Source of the DNA: Thermomonas carbonis
GTDB lineage: Bacteria; Pseudomonadota; Gammaproteobacteria; Xanthomonadales; Xanthomonadaceae
Direction: 5' to 3'
DNA length: 64,000 bases
Assembly: GCF_014396975.1 (NCBI RefSeq)
Contig: NZ_CP060719.1
Location: 1,026,001 to 1,090,000, forward strand
This document shows, one piece after another, positions 8,384-17,430 of this stretch. The position numbers were made by a program, and so were the translations under genes. Every line of letters begins with the position of its first letter. The stretch's first letter is position 1. Under the pieces are notes generated by a model. It did no database searches. It was not told the origin of the DNA and saw nothing but the letters and a program-made list of their open reading frames with translations.

Positions 8384-10069
8384 TCAGAGGGTTCCCCAGC
8401 ACAGGCGCGCGCCGTTCTCGCGGATCGCGCAGCTGTGCTTGTCGCCGGCGGTGACCCGCACGAAGCGGCCGCCCGGCGCATTTGCCTGGCCGCTGGCGTT
8501 GCTGCCCCAGCAGGCCAGCTCGCCGCTGTCGCGGATCGCGCAGGCGTGCGAAGTGCCCGACGCCAGCGCCTTGAACGTACCGGTCGGCGGCAGCGTGCTC
8601 GCCATGCCGCCACCCCAGCAGGCCAGCTGGCCGTTCGATTTCAGGCCACAGCTGTGCTGCTCGCCGGCGCTGATCGCCAGCCAGCTGCCGGCGGGGACGC
8701 TGGTCGCGCTGGTCCCGGCGTAGCCCCAGCAGCTGGCGCTGCCGTTGTCGAAGATGCCGCAGCCGTGGAACGCACCCAGGTTGAGCTGGCGATACGTGCG
8801 CAGGAACGGTGGCAGCGCCGGCGTGGCCTGGCCATTGCCGTTGTTGCCCCAGCAGACCGGCACCCCGGTCGCCGCCAGCGCGCAGCCGCCGGCAGAACCG
8901 ACGTCCATCGAAGCGAACGGCCCGGTCGGCGGCGTGGCGCGGTTGAGATCGTTGAACCCCCAGCACGACAGGCTGCCGGTCACGGCGCGCGCACAGCTGA
9001 AGGCGGCCCCCGCGCCGACATCGGCAAAGCTTCCGCCTGGCGGCGTGGATTCACCGCTGCCATTGCTGCCCGCGCAGACCAGCGTGCCATCGCCATCCAG
9101 GTCGCAATTGTGGGAGTACCCGGAGGCAACCGCGCCCATGCCGAAGGGGCCGCGCGGCGCATTGGTCTGGCCGTGGGTGTTGTCGCCCCAGCAGACGACG
9201 TTGCCGTTCTGGTTGAGTGCGCAGGTGTGGTTGAAGCCGCTCGCCATTGCGATGTAACGGTTCCCTTTCACCAGCGGCGGACTTGCCTGCCCGTAGGTGT
9301 TCACGCCGCCGCAGACCGCGGTTCCGTACTGGCTGATCGTGCAGGTATGCACGCCGCCAGCGGCCAGCGCGGTGGACACCTGGCTACCGGCGATGCTGGC
9401 GACCTGGCCATTGCCCCAGCACACGCCCACGCCGTTGGCGCGCAAGCCGCAGGTGTGCATGTAAACCGAAGAAATCGCAGTGAACGTCTCGCCGGCGGGT
9501 ACGGACGATTCGCCCGCGAGGTTGCTTCCCCAGCACACGGCCACACCATCGGCGCGCAAGCCGCAGGCATGCGTATCGCCAGCCACCAGCGCAACGAAAC
9601 GCACCTTGAGCGGCGGGGTGGCCTGCCCGTAATTGTTGCTACCCCAGCACATGGTCACGCCATCCGCTCGCAGACCGCACGTATGCTGACCGCCCGCCGC
9701 GATTGCAGCGAAGATTTCTCCTTGGGGAACCGCAGTCTGCCCTGCGCCGTTGCCACCCCAGCACACCGCCGCACCGTTGGATTGCAGTGCGCAGCTATGG
9801 CCATATCCCGTCGTCACGGCAGTGAAGTAGCCCCGCTTGGGTGCAGTCGTCTGGCCGGCCCAGTTGGCGCCCCAACACGCCACCGAGCCGTTGGTGCGCA
9901 AGGCGCACGAGTGGTAACCACCCGCCGCAAGCGCCACCACCCGCCCGTCCCCGTCCGGAATCGCCCCGGCGCTGGTCTGCGCCATCGCCCCGCCCGACCA
10001 GCTGCCGGCAATGCCCAGCAGAAGCCACAACAGGCCGGTGCCGGCCCACCCGATCGTCTTCGTCGCCAT
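8384..10069 (-). CDS. Exported RCC1-type beta-propeller repeat protein
   Basis: A 561-residue protein with a clear signal peptide (hydrophobic core near residues 8-25, cleavage around AMAQ). It is followed by about fourteen tandem repeats of roughly 38 residues with the pattern C-x-L-x-x-x-G-x-x-x-CWG-x-N-x-x-GQ-x-x-P, the bacterial RCC1-like repeat. Nearly every repeat has a pair of cysteines, which suggests stabilising disulfides outside the cytoplasm. The ATG at 10069 was preferred to an upstream ATG because a strong GGGGTGGGG ribosome site precedes it. The partner or ligand is unknown; a binding or surface role is likely. Confidence 0.8.
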   Translation of the reverse strand: MATKTIGWAGTGLLWLLLGIAGSWSGGAMAQTSAGAIPDGDGRVVALAAGGYHSCALRTNGSVACWGANWAGQTTAPKRGYFTAVTTGYGHSCALQSNGAAVCWGGNGAGQTAVPQGEIFAAIAAGGQHTCGLRADGVTMCWGSNNYGQATPPLKVRFVALVAGDTHACGLRADGVAVCWGSNLAGESSVPAGETFTAISSVYMHTCGLRANGVGVCWGNGQVASIAGSQVSTALAAGGVHTCTISQYGTAVCGGVNTYGQASPPLVKGNRYIAMASGFNHTCALNQNGNVVCWGDNTHGQTNAPRGPFGMGAVASGYSHNCDLDGDGTLVCAGSNGSGESTPPGGSFADVGAGAAFSCARAVTGSLSCWGFNDLNRATPPTGPFASMDVGSAGGCALAATGVPVCWGNNGNGQATPALPPFLRTYRQLNLGAFHGCGIFDNGSASCWGYAGTSATSVPAGSWLAISAGEQHSCGLKSNGQLACWGGGMASTLPPTGTFKALASGTSHACAIRDSGELACWGSNASGQANAPGGRFVRVTAGDKHSCAIRENGARLCWGTL

Positions 10070-10198
10070 TGCCCCACCCCTTGCCGATGCCGACGCGATG
10101 CCGGCCACTCCACCTCTATCGAGATTCGGGAGCGAATGTGGTCACGGGGTCGGGACTTCGCGACGAGCCATCCGCGATCGCACCTGCGACGCTGCGCG

Positions 10199-10417
10199 TC
10201 AGGCGGGCTCGTCCGGGATCAGCGCGTTCTCGATCCAGGCAATCTGGTCCTTCAGCTGCAACTTGCGCTTCTTCAGGCGCTTGAGCGCCAGCTCGTCGGC
10301 CTGGATGTCGGCGGCCAGGCGTTCGATGGCGGTGTCCAGGTCGCGATGTTCCTGGCGCATCTCGACCACGCGTCGTGCCATGCGGGACAGTTCGGCGGGA
10401 TCGCGCGGCTGGTTCAT
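10199..10417 (-). CDS. Small YdcH-like (DUF465) coiled-coil protein
   Basis: A 72-residue acidic/basic helical protein whose middle (RMARRVVEMRQEHRDLDTAI) and charged heptads match the short YdcH/DUF465 family. The function of these proteins is not established. It is divergent from ttcA, with a 68-base gap holding the ttcA promoter. Upstream codons are open but resemble shadow coding; the ATG at 10417 begins the family-like sequence. Confidence 0.8.
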   Translation of the reverse strand: MNQPRDPAELSRMARRVVEMRQEHRDLDTAIERLAADIQADELALKRLKKRKLQLKDQIAWIENALIPDEPA

Positions 10418-10470
10418 GCGCCGAGCATACCCCGACGCGATGCAGGCGGCAGCGGCATCCCCGCGCCGGT

Positions 10471-10476
10471 TAAAAT
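10471..10476 (+). promoter_or_regulatory. Probable -10 element of ttcA
   Basis: TAAAAT stands out in a GC-rich gap and ends nine bases before the ttcA ATG. Transcription starting 6-8 bases downstream would leave only a few bases of leader. No good -35 hexamer is seen. Confidence 0.4.
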
Positions 10477-10485
10477 GCCTGCCTG

Positions 10486-11376
10486 ATGAATGCCGCCATC
10501 CCACTCCCGCTGGCCGAACCGCAACCGCTCGCGCGCACGTGCAAGCAGGATGCCGACAAGCTGGCCAGGCAGCTGCGCCGCCAGGTGGGCAAGGCGATCG
10601 CCGACTTCGGGATGATCGAGGACGGCGACAAGCTGATGGTCTGCCTGTCCGGCGGCAAGGACAGTTACGCGATGCTGGATGTGCTGCTGCAATTGCAGAA
10701 GAAGGCACCGATCGCATTCAGCATCACCGCGGTGAACCTCGACCAGAAACAACCCGGCTTCCCCGACCACGTGCTGCCGGACTACCTGCGTTCGATCGGC
10801 GTGGATTTCCACATCATCGAGCAGGACACCTATTCCGTCGTCAGCCGCGTCATTCCGGCAGGCAAGACCATGTGTTCGCTGTGCTCGCGATTGCGCCGCG
10901 GTGCGTTGTACGCGCATGCCGACCGGCACGGCTTCAGCAAGATCGCGCTGGGCCATCATCGCGATGACATCGTCAACACGTTCTTCCTCAACCTGTTTTT
11001 CCACGCGAAGTCGGGCGGCATGCCGCCGAAGCTGCTGTCCGACGACGGCAGACACGTGGTCATCCGCCCGCTGGCCTACGTGCGCGAAAGCGACATCGAG
11101 GCCTATGCCGAGGTGAAGCAGTTCCCGATCATTCCCTGCAACCTGTGCGGCTCGCAGGAAAACCTGCAGCGCGCGCAGGTGAAGAAGATGCTCGCGCAAT
11201 GGGAACGCGATACCCCGGGCCGCATCGAAAACATCTCGCGCGCGCTGGGCAATGTATGTCCGTCGCAATTGAGCGACCCGAATTTGTTCGACTTCCCCTC
11301 GCTCGGCAAGCGCTGCGATGCCGCGCTGCCGGATGCGCATGCGTGGCTCGCGGGCGATGAGATGAAAATCGATTAA
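10486..11376 (+). CDS. ttcA: tRNA 2-thiocytidine(32) synthetase TtcA
   Basis: Cytoplasmic tRNA-modifying enzyme that thiolates C32 in an ATP- and iron-sulfur-dependent reaction. The PP-loop ATP motif SGGKDS is at residues 55-60. Two CxxC pairs, CSLC (Cys130, Cys133) and CNLC (Cys218, Cys221), are the family signature that binds the iron-sulfur cluster. At 296 residues it has the usual length. The gene stands alone, preceded by a TAAAAT element and followed by a palindromic repeat. Confidence 0.95.
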   Translation: MNAAIPLPLAEPQPLARTCKQDADKLARQLRRQVGKAIADFGMIEDGDKLMVCLSGGKDSYAMLDVLLQLQKKAPIAFSITAVNLDQKQPGFPDHVLPDYLRSIGVDFHIIEQDTYSVVSRVIPAGKTMCSLCSRLRRGALYAHADRHGFSKIALGHHRDDIVNTFFLNLFFHAKSGGMPPKLLSDDGRHVVIRPLAYVRESDIEAYAEVKQFPIIPCNLCGSQENLQRAQVKKMLAQWERDTPGRIENISRALGNVCPSQLSDPNLFDFPSLGKRCDAALPDAHAWLAGDEMKID

Positions 11377-11378
11377 CA

Positions 11379-11471
11379 CTCGTCATCCCGGCGAAAGCCG
11401 GGATCCAGCCCGGTTCTTGTCTTCCTGGATGAAGGAAAGAACTGGATTCCGGCTTTCGCCGGAATGACGAG
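11379..11471. repeat. Dispersed palindromic repeat (type 1, copy 1)
   Basis: A 93-base imperfect inverted repeat beginning ctcgtcat and ending atgacgag, with arms that continue as a G/C-rich CGAAAGCCGG-type palindrome around a short centre. A related copy lies at 44828-44918 and a fragment near 42815-42843. It fits the intergenic palindromes widespread in proteobacteria and could fold into a long hairpin in the ttcA-rdgC spacer. Confidence 0.8.
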
Positions 11472-11479
11472 CAAAGCAA

Positions 11480-11517
11480 CCCCACCCCAACCCTCCCCTG
11501 CTTTGCAAGGGAGGTGG
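11480..11517. repeat. Short dispersed palindrome (ccctcccctgctttgcaaggg type)
   Basis: An imperfect palindrome of C-rich and G-rich arms directly beside the larger repeat, preceded by ccccaccccaac. It resembles a second family of intergenic repeats seen again in reverse design at 27368-27404. It lies just upstream of the rdgC ribosome site. Confidence 0.5.
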
Positions 11518-11534
11518 CACAACCAGGATCCTTG

Positions 11535-12440
11535 ATGTTCTTCCGCAATCTCACGCTGTTCCGTTTCCCGACGTCGCTCGACCTGTCCGACCTCGAACAA
11601 CAACTGGCCGAATGCGCGCTCAAGCCGGTCGGTCCGCTGGAACTTTCATCGCGCGGCTTCGTGCCACCGTTCGGCCACCACGGCGATGCGCTGAGCCATG
11701 GCCTGCACGATGCGCTGTGGCTCACCGTGGGCGGTGAGGACAAACTGCTGCCCGGCGCGGTGGTCAACGACCTGCTGCAGAAGAAGCTGGCGGCGATCGA
11801 GGAACAGGAAGGCCGCAAGCCCGGCGGGCGCACGCGCAAGCGCCTGAAGGACGACCTGATCACCGAACTGCTGCCGCGCGCGTTCGTGCGGCCGGTGCGC
11901 AGCGATGCGCTGTTGGACACGTCGCTGGGCGTGATCGCGGTGGATACGTCATCGCGCAAGAACGCGGAATCGGTGGTCAGCGAAATCCGTCGCGCGCTGG
12001 GCAGTTTCCCGGCCTTGCCGGTGAATGCCGAAGTCGCGCCGCGCGCCATCCTGACCGGCTGGATCGCCGGCGACACCTTGCCGGAAGGATTGACGCTAGG
12101 CGACGAATGCGAACTGCGCGATCCCACCGACACCGGCGCGGTGGTCAAGGTGCAGCGCATGGATCTGTCGGGAGACGAGATCGCCAGGCACCTGGAATCC
12201 GGCAAGCAGGCGACGCGCCTGGCGCTGGTGCTGGACGACCACGTCAGCTTCGTGATCGGCGAAGACCTGGTGGTGCGCAAGTTCAAGTTGCTGGATGGCG
12301 CGGTGGATCAACTGGAATCCACCGAGCGCGACGACGTCACCGCAGAACTCGAGGCGCGCTTCGCATTGATGGCCGGCGAGTTCAAGCGCCTGTTCAACGT
12401 GCTGGAAAAAGCCTTCAAGCTCAGCAAGGCCGATGCCTGA
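11535..12440 (+). CDS. rdgC: Recombination-associated protein RdgC
   Basis: RdgC is a nucleoid-associated DNA-binding protein that forms a ring on double-stranded DNA and limits RecA loading. The 301-residue product opens with the family sequence MFFRNLTLFRF and keeps family-like blocks such as SRGFVPPFG and LPGAVVND. Length is typical. The ATG at 11535 follows an aggatcc ribosome site; the open frame upstream belongs to repeat DNA. Confidence 0.94.
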   Translation: MFFRNLTLFRFPTSLDLSDLEQQLAECALKPVGPLELSSRGFVPPFGHHGDALSHGLHDALWLTVGGEDKLLPGAVVNDLLQKKLAAIEEQEGRKPGGRTRKRLKDDLITELLPRAFVRPVRSDALLDTSLGVIAVDTSSRKNAESVVSEIRRALGSFPALPVNAEVAPRAILTGWIAGDTLPEGLTLGDECELRDPTDTGAVVKVQRMDLSGDEIARHLESGKQATRLALVLDDHVSFVIGEDLVVRKFKLLDGAVDQLESTERDDVTAELEARFALMAGEFKRLFNVLEKAFKLSKADA

Positions 12441-12514
12441 TTCCGCCGCTGGGATCGAGTCGTGCGGACGTACACTGGCGCGGCTTCGACCCTCAACCTG
12501 ATCGGGACAACGAC

Positions 12515-12886
12515 ATGGGCAAGACACTGCTGGTAATCCTGCTTGGCGTGCTGGCCTGCGCCGGCGCGATGGCGCAGTCGCGCGGCGACTGGGTCCTCGG
12601 GCAATGGCAGGGCGGCGCTTACTGGTTCCCGGGCGTGGTGCAGGAACGCAACGGCGACAAGGTCACCATCCAATACGACGACGGCACCACCGAAACCGTG
12701 TCCTTGAAGCGCATCAAGTCCTACAACTGGGCGCTCGGCACGCGCGTGGAATGCCAGTGGTCGGGCGGCAGCGAGTGGTACTCCGGCAAGATCGCCGGGA
12801 TGGCCAAGGACGGCAGCGAGATCGACGTCCTCTACGACGACGGCGATCGCGAACGCATCGCGACCGGCGGCTGCCGCTCCCGCTAG
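12515..12886 (+). CDS. Exported protein with two Tudor-like (SH3-type) repeats
   Basis: A 123-residue protein with a signal peptide (cleavage near AMAQ, residue 21) and two repeats of about 45 residues. In each, an aromatic strand (YWFPGVV, EWYSGKI) is followed by an acidic turn (IQYDDGTTE, VLYDDGDRE), the pattern of Tudor/agenet-type small barrels. Two cysteines in the second half may form a disulfide. Function is unknown. It precedes a metallopeptidase gene by seven bases, so the two are probably co-transcribed. Confidence 0.65.
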   Translation: MGKTLLVILLGVLACAGAMAQSRGDWVLGQWQGGAYWFPGVVQERNGDKVTIQYDDGTTETVSLKRIKSYNWALGTRVECQWSGGSEWYSGKIAGMAKDGSEIDVLYDDGDRERIATGGCRSR

Positions 12887-12893
12887 GACCTGC

Positions 12894-13691
12894 ATGCAGT
12901 CTCTGTTGCGCCTGTTGCAGGCACACCGCACCGTTTCCAAGGCCTCTTCCGTCCAGCGCGACAGCATCGGCTTCGTGCTGGACGACGGCCGCCACGTCGA
13001 TGTCCTGCGCGTGCGCGATCCGCGTGCGCGCAGGATCAAATTGTCGGTCGATGAACGCGGCGCGCGCCTGAGCTTGCCGCTGCGTGCCAGCCTGGTCGCC
13101 GGCGAACGCTTCCTGCACGAACATCGCGACTGGCTGGCCCTGCAGCTGGCCGCGCAGGGCGAACACGCCGGCGAAGGATTGCTGCGCGGCGTCACCGATG
13201 CGCTGCCGTTACGCGGCCAGGACGTGCCGCTGCGCTGGACCGGCGGACGGGCGCTGCGAATCGACATCGATGCCGACGCCGGCCTGTCGTTCGCCGCGCC
13301 GGTGACGGCCGGCGATGCCGGCATGCGCCGCGCACTGCGCGATTTCTACGAAGCACAGGGCCGCGCCGATGTCGGCCGCTGGTTGCCGGGTTATCTCGAA
13401 GACTTGCCGCGCGCGCCGCGGCGCATCGTGTTCAAGCGCACCTCGACCCAATGGGGTTCGCTGGCACCGGACGGCACGCTGTCGCTGGACTTGGCGCTGG
13501 TGCTGGCGCGGCCGTCCGCGTTCGAATACGTGCTGGTCCACGAGCTCTGCCACTTGCTGCATGCCGACCATTCGCGACGATTCTGGCGCGAGGTGGAAGC
13601 GCGATTCCCGGCATGGCGCGACGAACGCCACTATTTCCACGCCGAAGGCCGGCGATTGAAGGCGCGCCTGCGCGGCCTGCTGGCCGGTTGA
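12894..13691 (+). CDS. YgjP-type zinc metallopeptidase (M48, former DUF45)
   Basis: A 265-residue protein of the YgjP/SprT-like group. The zinc site HELCH is at residues 216-220, with a further His226 in LHADHSRRFW, the usual third-ligand region; the preceding KRTSTQWGSL matches the family. No signal peptide is present, so the protein is cytoplasmic. Substrates of the family are not well defined. The ATG follows an aggacc ribosome site. Confidence 0.85.
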   Translation: MQSLLRLLQAHRTVSKASSVQRDSIGFVLDDGRHVDVLRVRDPRARRIKLSVDERGARLSLPLRASLVAGERFLHEHRDWLALQLAAQGEHAGEGLLRGVTDALPLRGQDVPLRWTGGRALRIDIDADAGLSFAAPVTAGDAGMRRALRDFYEAQGRADVGRWLPGYLEDLPRAPRRIVFKRTSTQWGSLAPDGTLSLDLALVLARPSAFEYVLVHELCHLLHADHSRRFWREVEARFPAWRDERHYFHAEGRRLKARLRGLLAG

Positions 13692-13737
13692 GCCGCCCGC
13701 CTGCGTTGCCTCGGCAGGACAATCAAGGAAATCCGCC

Positions 13738-14247
13738 ATGACCCACCCTGCCATCCGCCTGTCGATCACCGTCGCACTCACCGCCCTGCTCGTCGCGCCG
13801 GGCTGCAAGAAGGCGCAAGACGCCGCCGTGGAGACCGCGATCGAGCGCGCGACCGGTGCCAAGGTGGAAAAGGACGGCGACACGATGACCATCAAGACCG
13901 AGCAGGGCGAGGTCAAGGTCGCCACCGCCGAGGACGGAGGCACCGTGGCAATGCCCGCCGATTTCCCGAAGGATGTCTACCTGCCGGCCGACAACAAACT
14001 GGCCAGCGCGATGGACATGGCCGGCATGCAGATGCTCAACATGACCACCCCGCAGGAACTGGCCAGGGTCTCCGCCGACATCGAGAAGTCGATGCAGGGC
14101 CAGGGCTGGAAGCGCGAGATGGCGATGCAGGCCGGCGACGGCAGCACCCTGATGTACAGCAAGGACAATCGCCAGGTCGTCTACCAGATGCTCAAGGCCG
14201 ACGAGGGCGGCACCCAGCTGGCCGTCCGCACCGGCACCAACAGTTGA
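13738..14247 (+). CDS. Predicted lipoprotein, unknown function
   Basis: A 169-residue protein with a hydrophobic N-terminus ending in a lipobox (LVAPGC, then KK). The mature part has charged strands and a Met-rich helix (MDMAGMQMLNM). No enzyme motif is seen. An aagga ribosome site precedes the ATG. The gene may form the end of the ygjP transcription unit (46-base gap). Confidence 0.7.
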   Translation: MTHPAIRLSITVALTALLVAPGCKKAQDAAVETAIERATGAKVEKDGDTMTIKTEQGEVKVATAEDGGTVAMPADFPKDVYLPADNKLASAMDMAGMQMLNMTTPQELARVSADIEKSMQGQGWKREMAMQAGDGSTLMYSKDNRQVVYQMLKADEGGTQLAVRTGTNS

Positions 14248-14295
14248 TCGCGCCCGCCAACCGCACTCCCTGACGCCGGTCGCAAGAGCGGCGTT

Positions 14296-15171
14296 TCAGT
14301 TCAGCAGGAAGAAATCGCCGATCGCCGCCGCCACTTCAGTCGGTTGCTGCATGTGCAGGTGGTGGCCACCGGCGATGACCTTCAACTCGCCGTTCGGCAA
14401 CAAGCCGACGCGGCGGCGACGCAGGTCGTCCGGCAAATAGGGCTGCGCGGGATCGGCGAAAATCGCCAGGGTCGGGCATGCGATCCCGGCCACCAGGTCT
14501 TCCACCTGCGCTTCGGTCATCCGCACCATCGTCGGCAAGGTCAGCCGCGGATCGCTGCTCCACTCGTGGCCAACGGATTCGCCTTCCACGCGGACCTCGC
14601 GCAGGCCGCGTTCCACCAGCAGGCGCACCGATGTTTCATCCAGTCCGCTGCCCGGCACCAGACTGGCGTACTGGCGGGTGCGCACCGCGCTGTCGATGTC
14701 GGCGAACACGCGCAGACGCTTGTCCTTGAGCTTGCGATGCGCGACCACCGCATCGCGCATGCGCGCCACCGTGCGTTCGGGAGTCTCGGCCAGTGCGCCC
14801 AGTGCCTCGATGGCGACCAGCCGCTCGATCCGTTGCGGACAGGCGGCGGCGAGCATGCTGGCGATGCCGGCGCCCATCGAATGGCCGAGCAGGGCGAAAC
14901 GTTCCCAGCCCAGCGCGTCGGCGACATCCAGTACCGCGTTCATCGCGCCGACGAACGAGTAGTCGGTGCCCGGCGGCAGGTGCGCGCTGCGCCCATGGCC
15001 CGGCTGGTCGATCGCGACCAGGTCGATGCCATGCAGGTGTTCCGCGAGCGGGACGAAACTGGCCGCGTTATCCAGCCAGCCGTGCAGGGCCAGCACCTTC
15101 GGCGCATCGAACTCGCCGGTGCGCAAGCCGCCGATGCGACCGAGCGGAATCTCGATGTCGAAGTCGCGCAT
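14296..15171 (-). CDS. Alpha/beta-fold hydrolase coupled to hemH
   Basis: A 291-residue hydrolase with LHGWLDNAASF near the N-terminus (oxyanion region), nucleophile elbow GHSMGAG, an acidic residue in IFADPAQP, and the catalytic His in GGHHLHMQQP. There is no signal peptide. The ATG overlaps the hemH stop by one base (TGATG), so translation is coupled to ferrochelatase. The substrate is unknown; esterase, lactonase or dehalogenase-like functions are all possible. Confidence 0.85.
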   Translation of the reverse strand: MRDFDIEIPLGRIGGLRTGEFDAPKVLALHGWLDNAASFVPLAEHLHGIDLVAIDQPGHGRSAHLPPGTDYSFVGAMNAVLDVADALGWERFALLGHSMGAGIASMLAAACPQRIERLVAIEALGALAETPERTVARMRDAVVAHRKLKDKRLRVFADIDSAVRTRQYASLVPGSGLDETSVRLLVERGLREVRVEGESVGHEWSSDPRLTLPTMVRMTEAQVEDLVAGIACPTLAIFADPAQPYLPDDLRRRRVGLLPNGELKVIAGGHHLHMQQPTEVAAAIGDFFLLN

Positions 15172-16139
15172 CACGACCAACCTGCGTCGCCTTGCACCAA
15201 TGTCGCCAACGCATCCGCATGTGCATCGCCGGCATTCAGGCACGGGATGTAGCGGAGCGTCTCGCCGCCGGCCGAGCGGAACGCATGCGCGTTCTCCACC
15301 GCAATTTCCTCCAGCGTCTCCAGGCAATCCACCGCGAAGCCCGGGCAAGCCACGTCGATCGTGCGCACGCCCTCGCGCCCAAGAGCTTCCAGCGTCTGCT
15401 GCGTGTACGGCTGCAACCAGCGTTCCTTGCCGAAGCGCGACTGGAAAGTCAGCAGGATGTCGCTGCGCGGGATGCCCAGCGCTTCGGCGATGGCAAGGGT
15501 ACTGGCTTCGCACTGGGCCGCGTAGGGATCGCCGCCATCGACCAGCCGCTGCGGGATGCCGTGGAACGACAGCAGCAGGCGCCCGCCGCGACCATTCGCA
15601 TCCCAGTGCGCACGGATCGAATCGGCCACCGCCGCGGCCCAACCGGCATCGCGGTGGTAGTCCTGCAGCATCGAAATCTGCAAGCCTTTTCCGTGTTTGG
15701 CGATGGCATCGGCGACGCTGGCGGTGGTCGTCGTCGAATATTGCGGATACAACGGCAACACGCGGACCGAGCGCACGCCTTCCGCACGCAGCGCATCCAG
15801 CGCGGCAGCGATCGACGGCTCGCCGTAGCGCATCGCATGCAGCACGCGCCAACCCGGCAAGCGCCTGCGCACGACGTCGGCCAGCGCCGCGGTATGCACC
15901 GCCAGCGGCGAGCCGCCGGGCAACCAGACCGACGCATATTTCAACGCGACCTTCGGGCTGCGCAGCGGCAGGATCACGAAGTGCAGCAGCGGGCACCACA
16001 GCCAGCGGGTGAGCTGGACCACGCGATGGTCGTGCAGGAATTCGGCCAGGTAGCGGCGCACCGCGGTGGCCGTCGGTGCATCCGGCGTGCCCAGGTTGAC
16101 CAGCAGCAGCGCGGACGGCGATTCGGGAGCTTGATTCAT
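15171..16139 (-). CDS. hemH: Ferrochelatase HemH
   Basis: Inserts ferrous iron into protoporphyrin IX, the last step of protoheme synthesis. The 322-residue product shows family blocks LLLVNLGTPDAP, YPQYSTTTTASV, the active-site LSFHGIPQRLV with the metal-binding His, FQSRFGKERWLQPYT, and CPGFAVDCLETLEEI. No membrane segment is present. Translation is coupled to the downstream hydrolase. Confidence 0.95.
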   Translation of the reverse strand: MNQAPESPSALLLVNLGTPDAPTATAVRRYLAEFLHDHRVVQLTRWLWCPLLHFVILPLRSPKVALKYASVWLPGGSPLAVHTAALADVVRRRLPGWRVLHAMRYGEPSIAAALDALRAEGVRSVRVLPLYPQYSTTTTASVADAIAKHGKGLQISMLQDYHRDAGWAAAVADSIRAHWDANGRGGRLLLSFHGIPQRLVDGGDPYAAQCEASTLAIAEALGIPRSDILLTFQSRFGKERWLQPYTQQTLEALGREGVRTIDVACPGFAVDCLETLEEIAVENAHAFRSAGGETLRYIPCLNAGDAHADALATLVQGDAGWS

Positions 16140-16240
16140 CGCAACAGGATGACATGCGGATGCGACAAACTCCGCTGGCGACGGCCTCTCGCCAGGGGCA
16201 CGCTGGTGGTCGGGTTCGGGAGCAGAGTGAGGCGCTGGAC

Positions 16241-16471
16241 ATGAGCGAACTTGTACTGGAACACCTGCGTGGCCTCAGGGCTGTCATCGACAGCATCAAC
16301 GGCAAGGTCGATCAGCTGACGGTGCGCGTCGGTGGCATTGAGCAAGGCATCGCCGTCCTCCACCAGGACGTGTCCAACCTGCGCAGCATCGTCGCCGAAC
16401 AGGGCATGCGGCTCGACCGCCTGACCGATCGCTTCGGGCGCATCGAACAACGGCTCGAACTGGCCGGCTGA
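16241..16471 (+). CDS. Small coiled-coil protein, unknown function
   Basis: A 76-residue protein consisting of one long amphipathic helix with heptads of Leu, Ile and Val (LVLEHLRGLRAVI through RIEQRLELAG), predicted to form a coiled coil. The ATG at 16241 follows gagtgagg and is preferred to an ATG at 16154. Similar short proteins are common and uncharacterised. Divergent from hemH. Confidence 0.6.
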   Translation: MSELVLEHLRGLRAVIDSINGKVDQLTVRVGGIEQGIAVLHQDVSNLRSIVAEQGMRLDRLTDRFGRIEQRLELAG

Positions 16472-16551
16472 GCCGATTTCTCCCGGCACGGTTCCTTGTC
16501 GGTTCATCGCGGCACGCCTAGCCTGAACGCCCCGCCACCGGAAGCCGCCCC

Positions 16552-17382
16552 ATGCCGCGCACGCCCCGTCGCCTTGCCCTCGCCTTTGCGCTGACCATCG
16601 CCACCACGGGTGCCTTCGCCGGCGAACGCGAGGACGTCCGCGCCGGCGAGGCTGTGCGCGTGGTCGAGCAGATCCAGGCGATCCCGGAATCCGCCATTCC
16701 CGATCGCCTGCTCGATGAAGCAAAAGCGATCGTCGTCGTTCCCGACACCATCAAGGCCGGCTTCGTGTTCGGCGGCCGCCGCGGCCTGGGCCTGATGTCG
16801 GTGAAGACCGCCGACGGCACCTGGTCGAACCCGGTGTTCGTGAAACTGGCCGGCGCCAGCTTCGGCCTGCAGGCCGGCGTGCAGTCGGCCGACGTGATCC
16901 TGGTGTTCCGCAGCGAGCGCGGGCTGGACTCGATCGTCAACGGCAAGGTCACCCTGGGCGCCGATGCCGGCGTGGCCGCGGGGCCGGTGGGCCGCAACGC
17001 CGCCGCCGCCACCGATGGCCAGCTGAAGGCCGAGATCTGGTCGTGGTCGCGCGCACGCGGGCTGTTCGCCGGCATCGCTTTGGACGGCGCGGTGCTGTCG
17101 ATCGACAACGGGGCCAACCGCAGCACCTACGGCGACGGCACCACCCCGCGCGCTGTATTCGAAGGTCGTGCGCCGCAGGCACCGTCCACCGCGATCGTGG
17201 CCTTCCGCGATGCACTGGAGGAAGCCACGGCCTCGGCCCGCCTGGCGCGCGGTGGCACGCCGGCACCGGTCGCCGCACCGGCGGAACCGGGCGCGGCCAG
17301 CGTGCAGCCGCTGTACAACGAAAACCCGGCCACCACCACGCCGCTGGATGCCGCACCCGCACCGCCGCCGGTCAAGCCCTGA
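16552..17382 (+). CDS. Exported SYLF (YSC84/DUF500) domain protein
   Basis: A 276-residue protein with a signal peptide (cleavage near AFAG). Family blocks include AKAIVVVPDTIKAGFVFGGRRG, GASFGLQAGVQSADVILVF and GLFAGIALDGA. SYLF domains bind phospholipid in the proteins studied, and bacterial members are usually periplasmic. The C-terminal 50 residues are Pro/Ala-rich and unstructured. It lies just upstream of tatABC, but a tatA promoter-like element separates them. Confidence 0.88.
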   Translation: MPRTPRRLALAFALTIATTGAFAGEREDVRAGEAVRVVEQIQAIPESAIPDRLLDEAKAIVVVPDTIKAGFVFGGRRGLGLMSVKTADGTWSNPVFVKLAGASFGLQAGVQSADVILVFRSERGLDSIVNGKVTLGADAGVAAGPVGRNAAAATDGQLKAEIWSWSRARGLFAGIALDGAVLSIDNGANRSTYGDGTTPRAVFEGRAPQAPSTAIVAFRDALEEATASARLARGGTPAPVAAPAEPGAASVQPLYNENPATTTPLDAAPAPPPVKP

Positions 17383-17394
17383 GGCGATCGGCGT

Positions 17395-17400
17395 TAGAAT
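17395..17400 (+). promoter_or_regulatory. Possible -10 element of tatABC
   Basis: TAGAAT in the 48-base gap before tatA, 31 bases upstream of its ATG. There is no recognisable -35 hexamer. Confidence 0.3.
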
Positions 17401-17430
17401 CGCAATCCCCTCTTCCCGCAAAGGCACACC

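Noticed and set aside
11379..11517. Possible CRISPR or transposon end in the ttcA-rdgC gap
   Set aside because: There are no regularly spaced direct repeats and no transposase; the elements are single palindromes with copies elsewhere.
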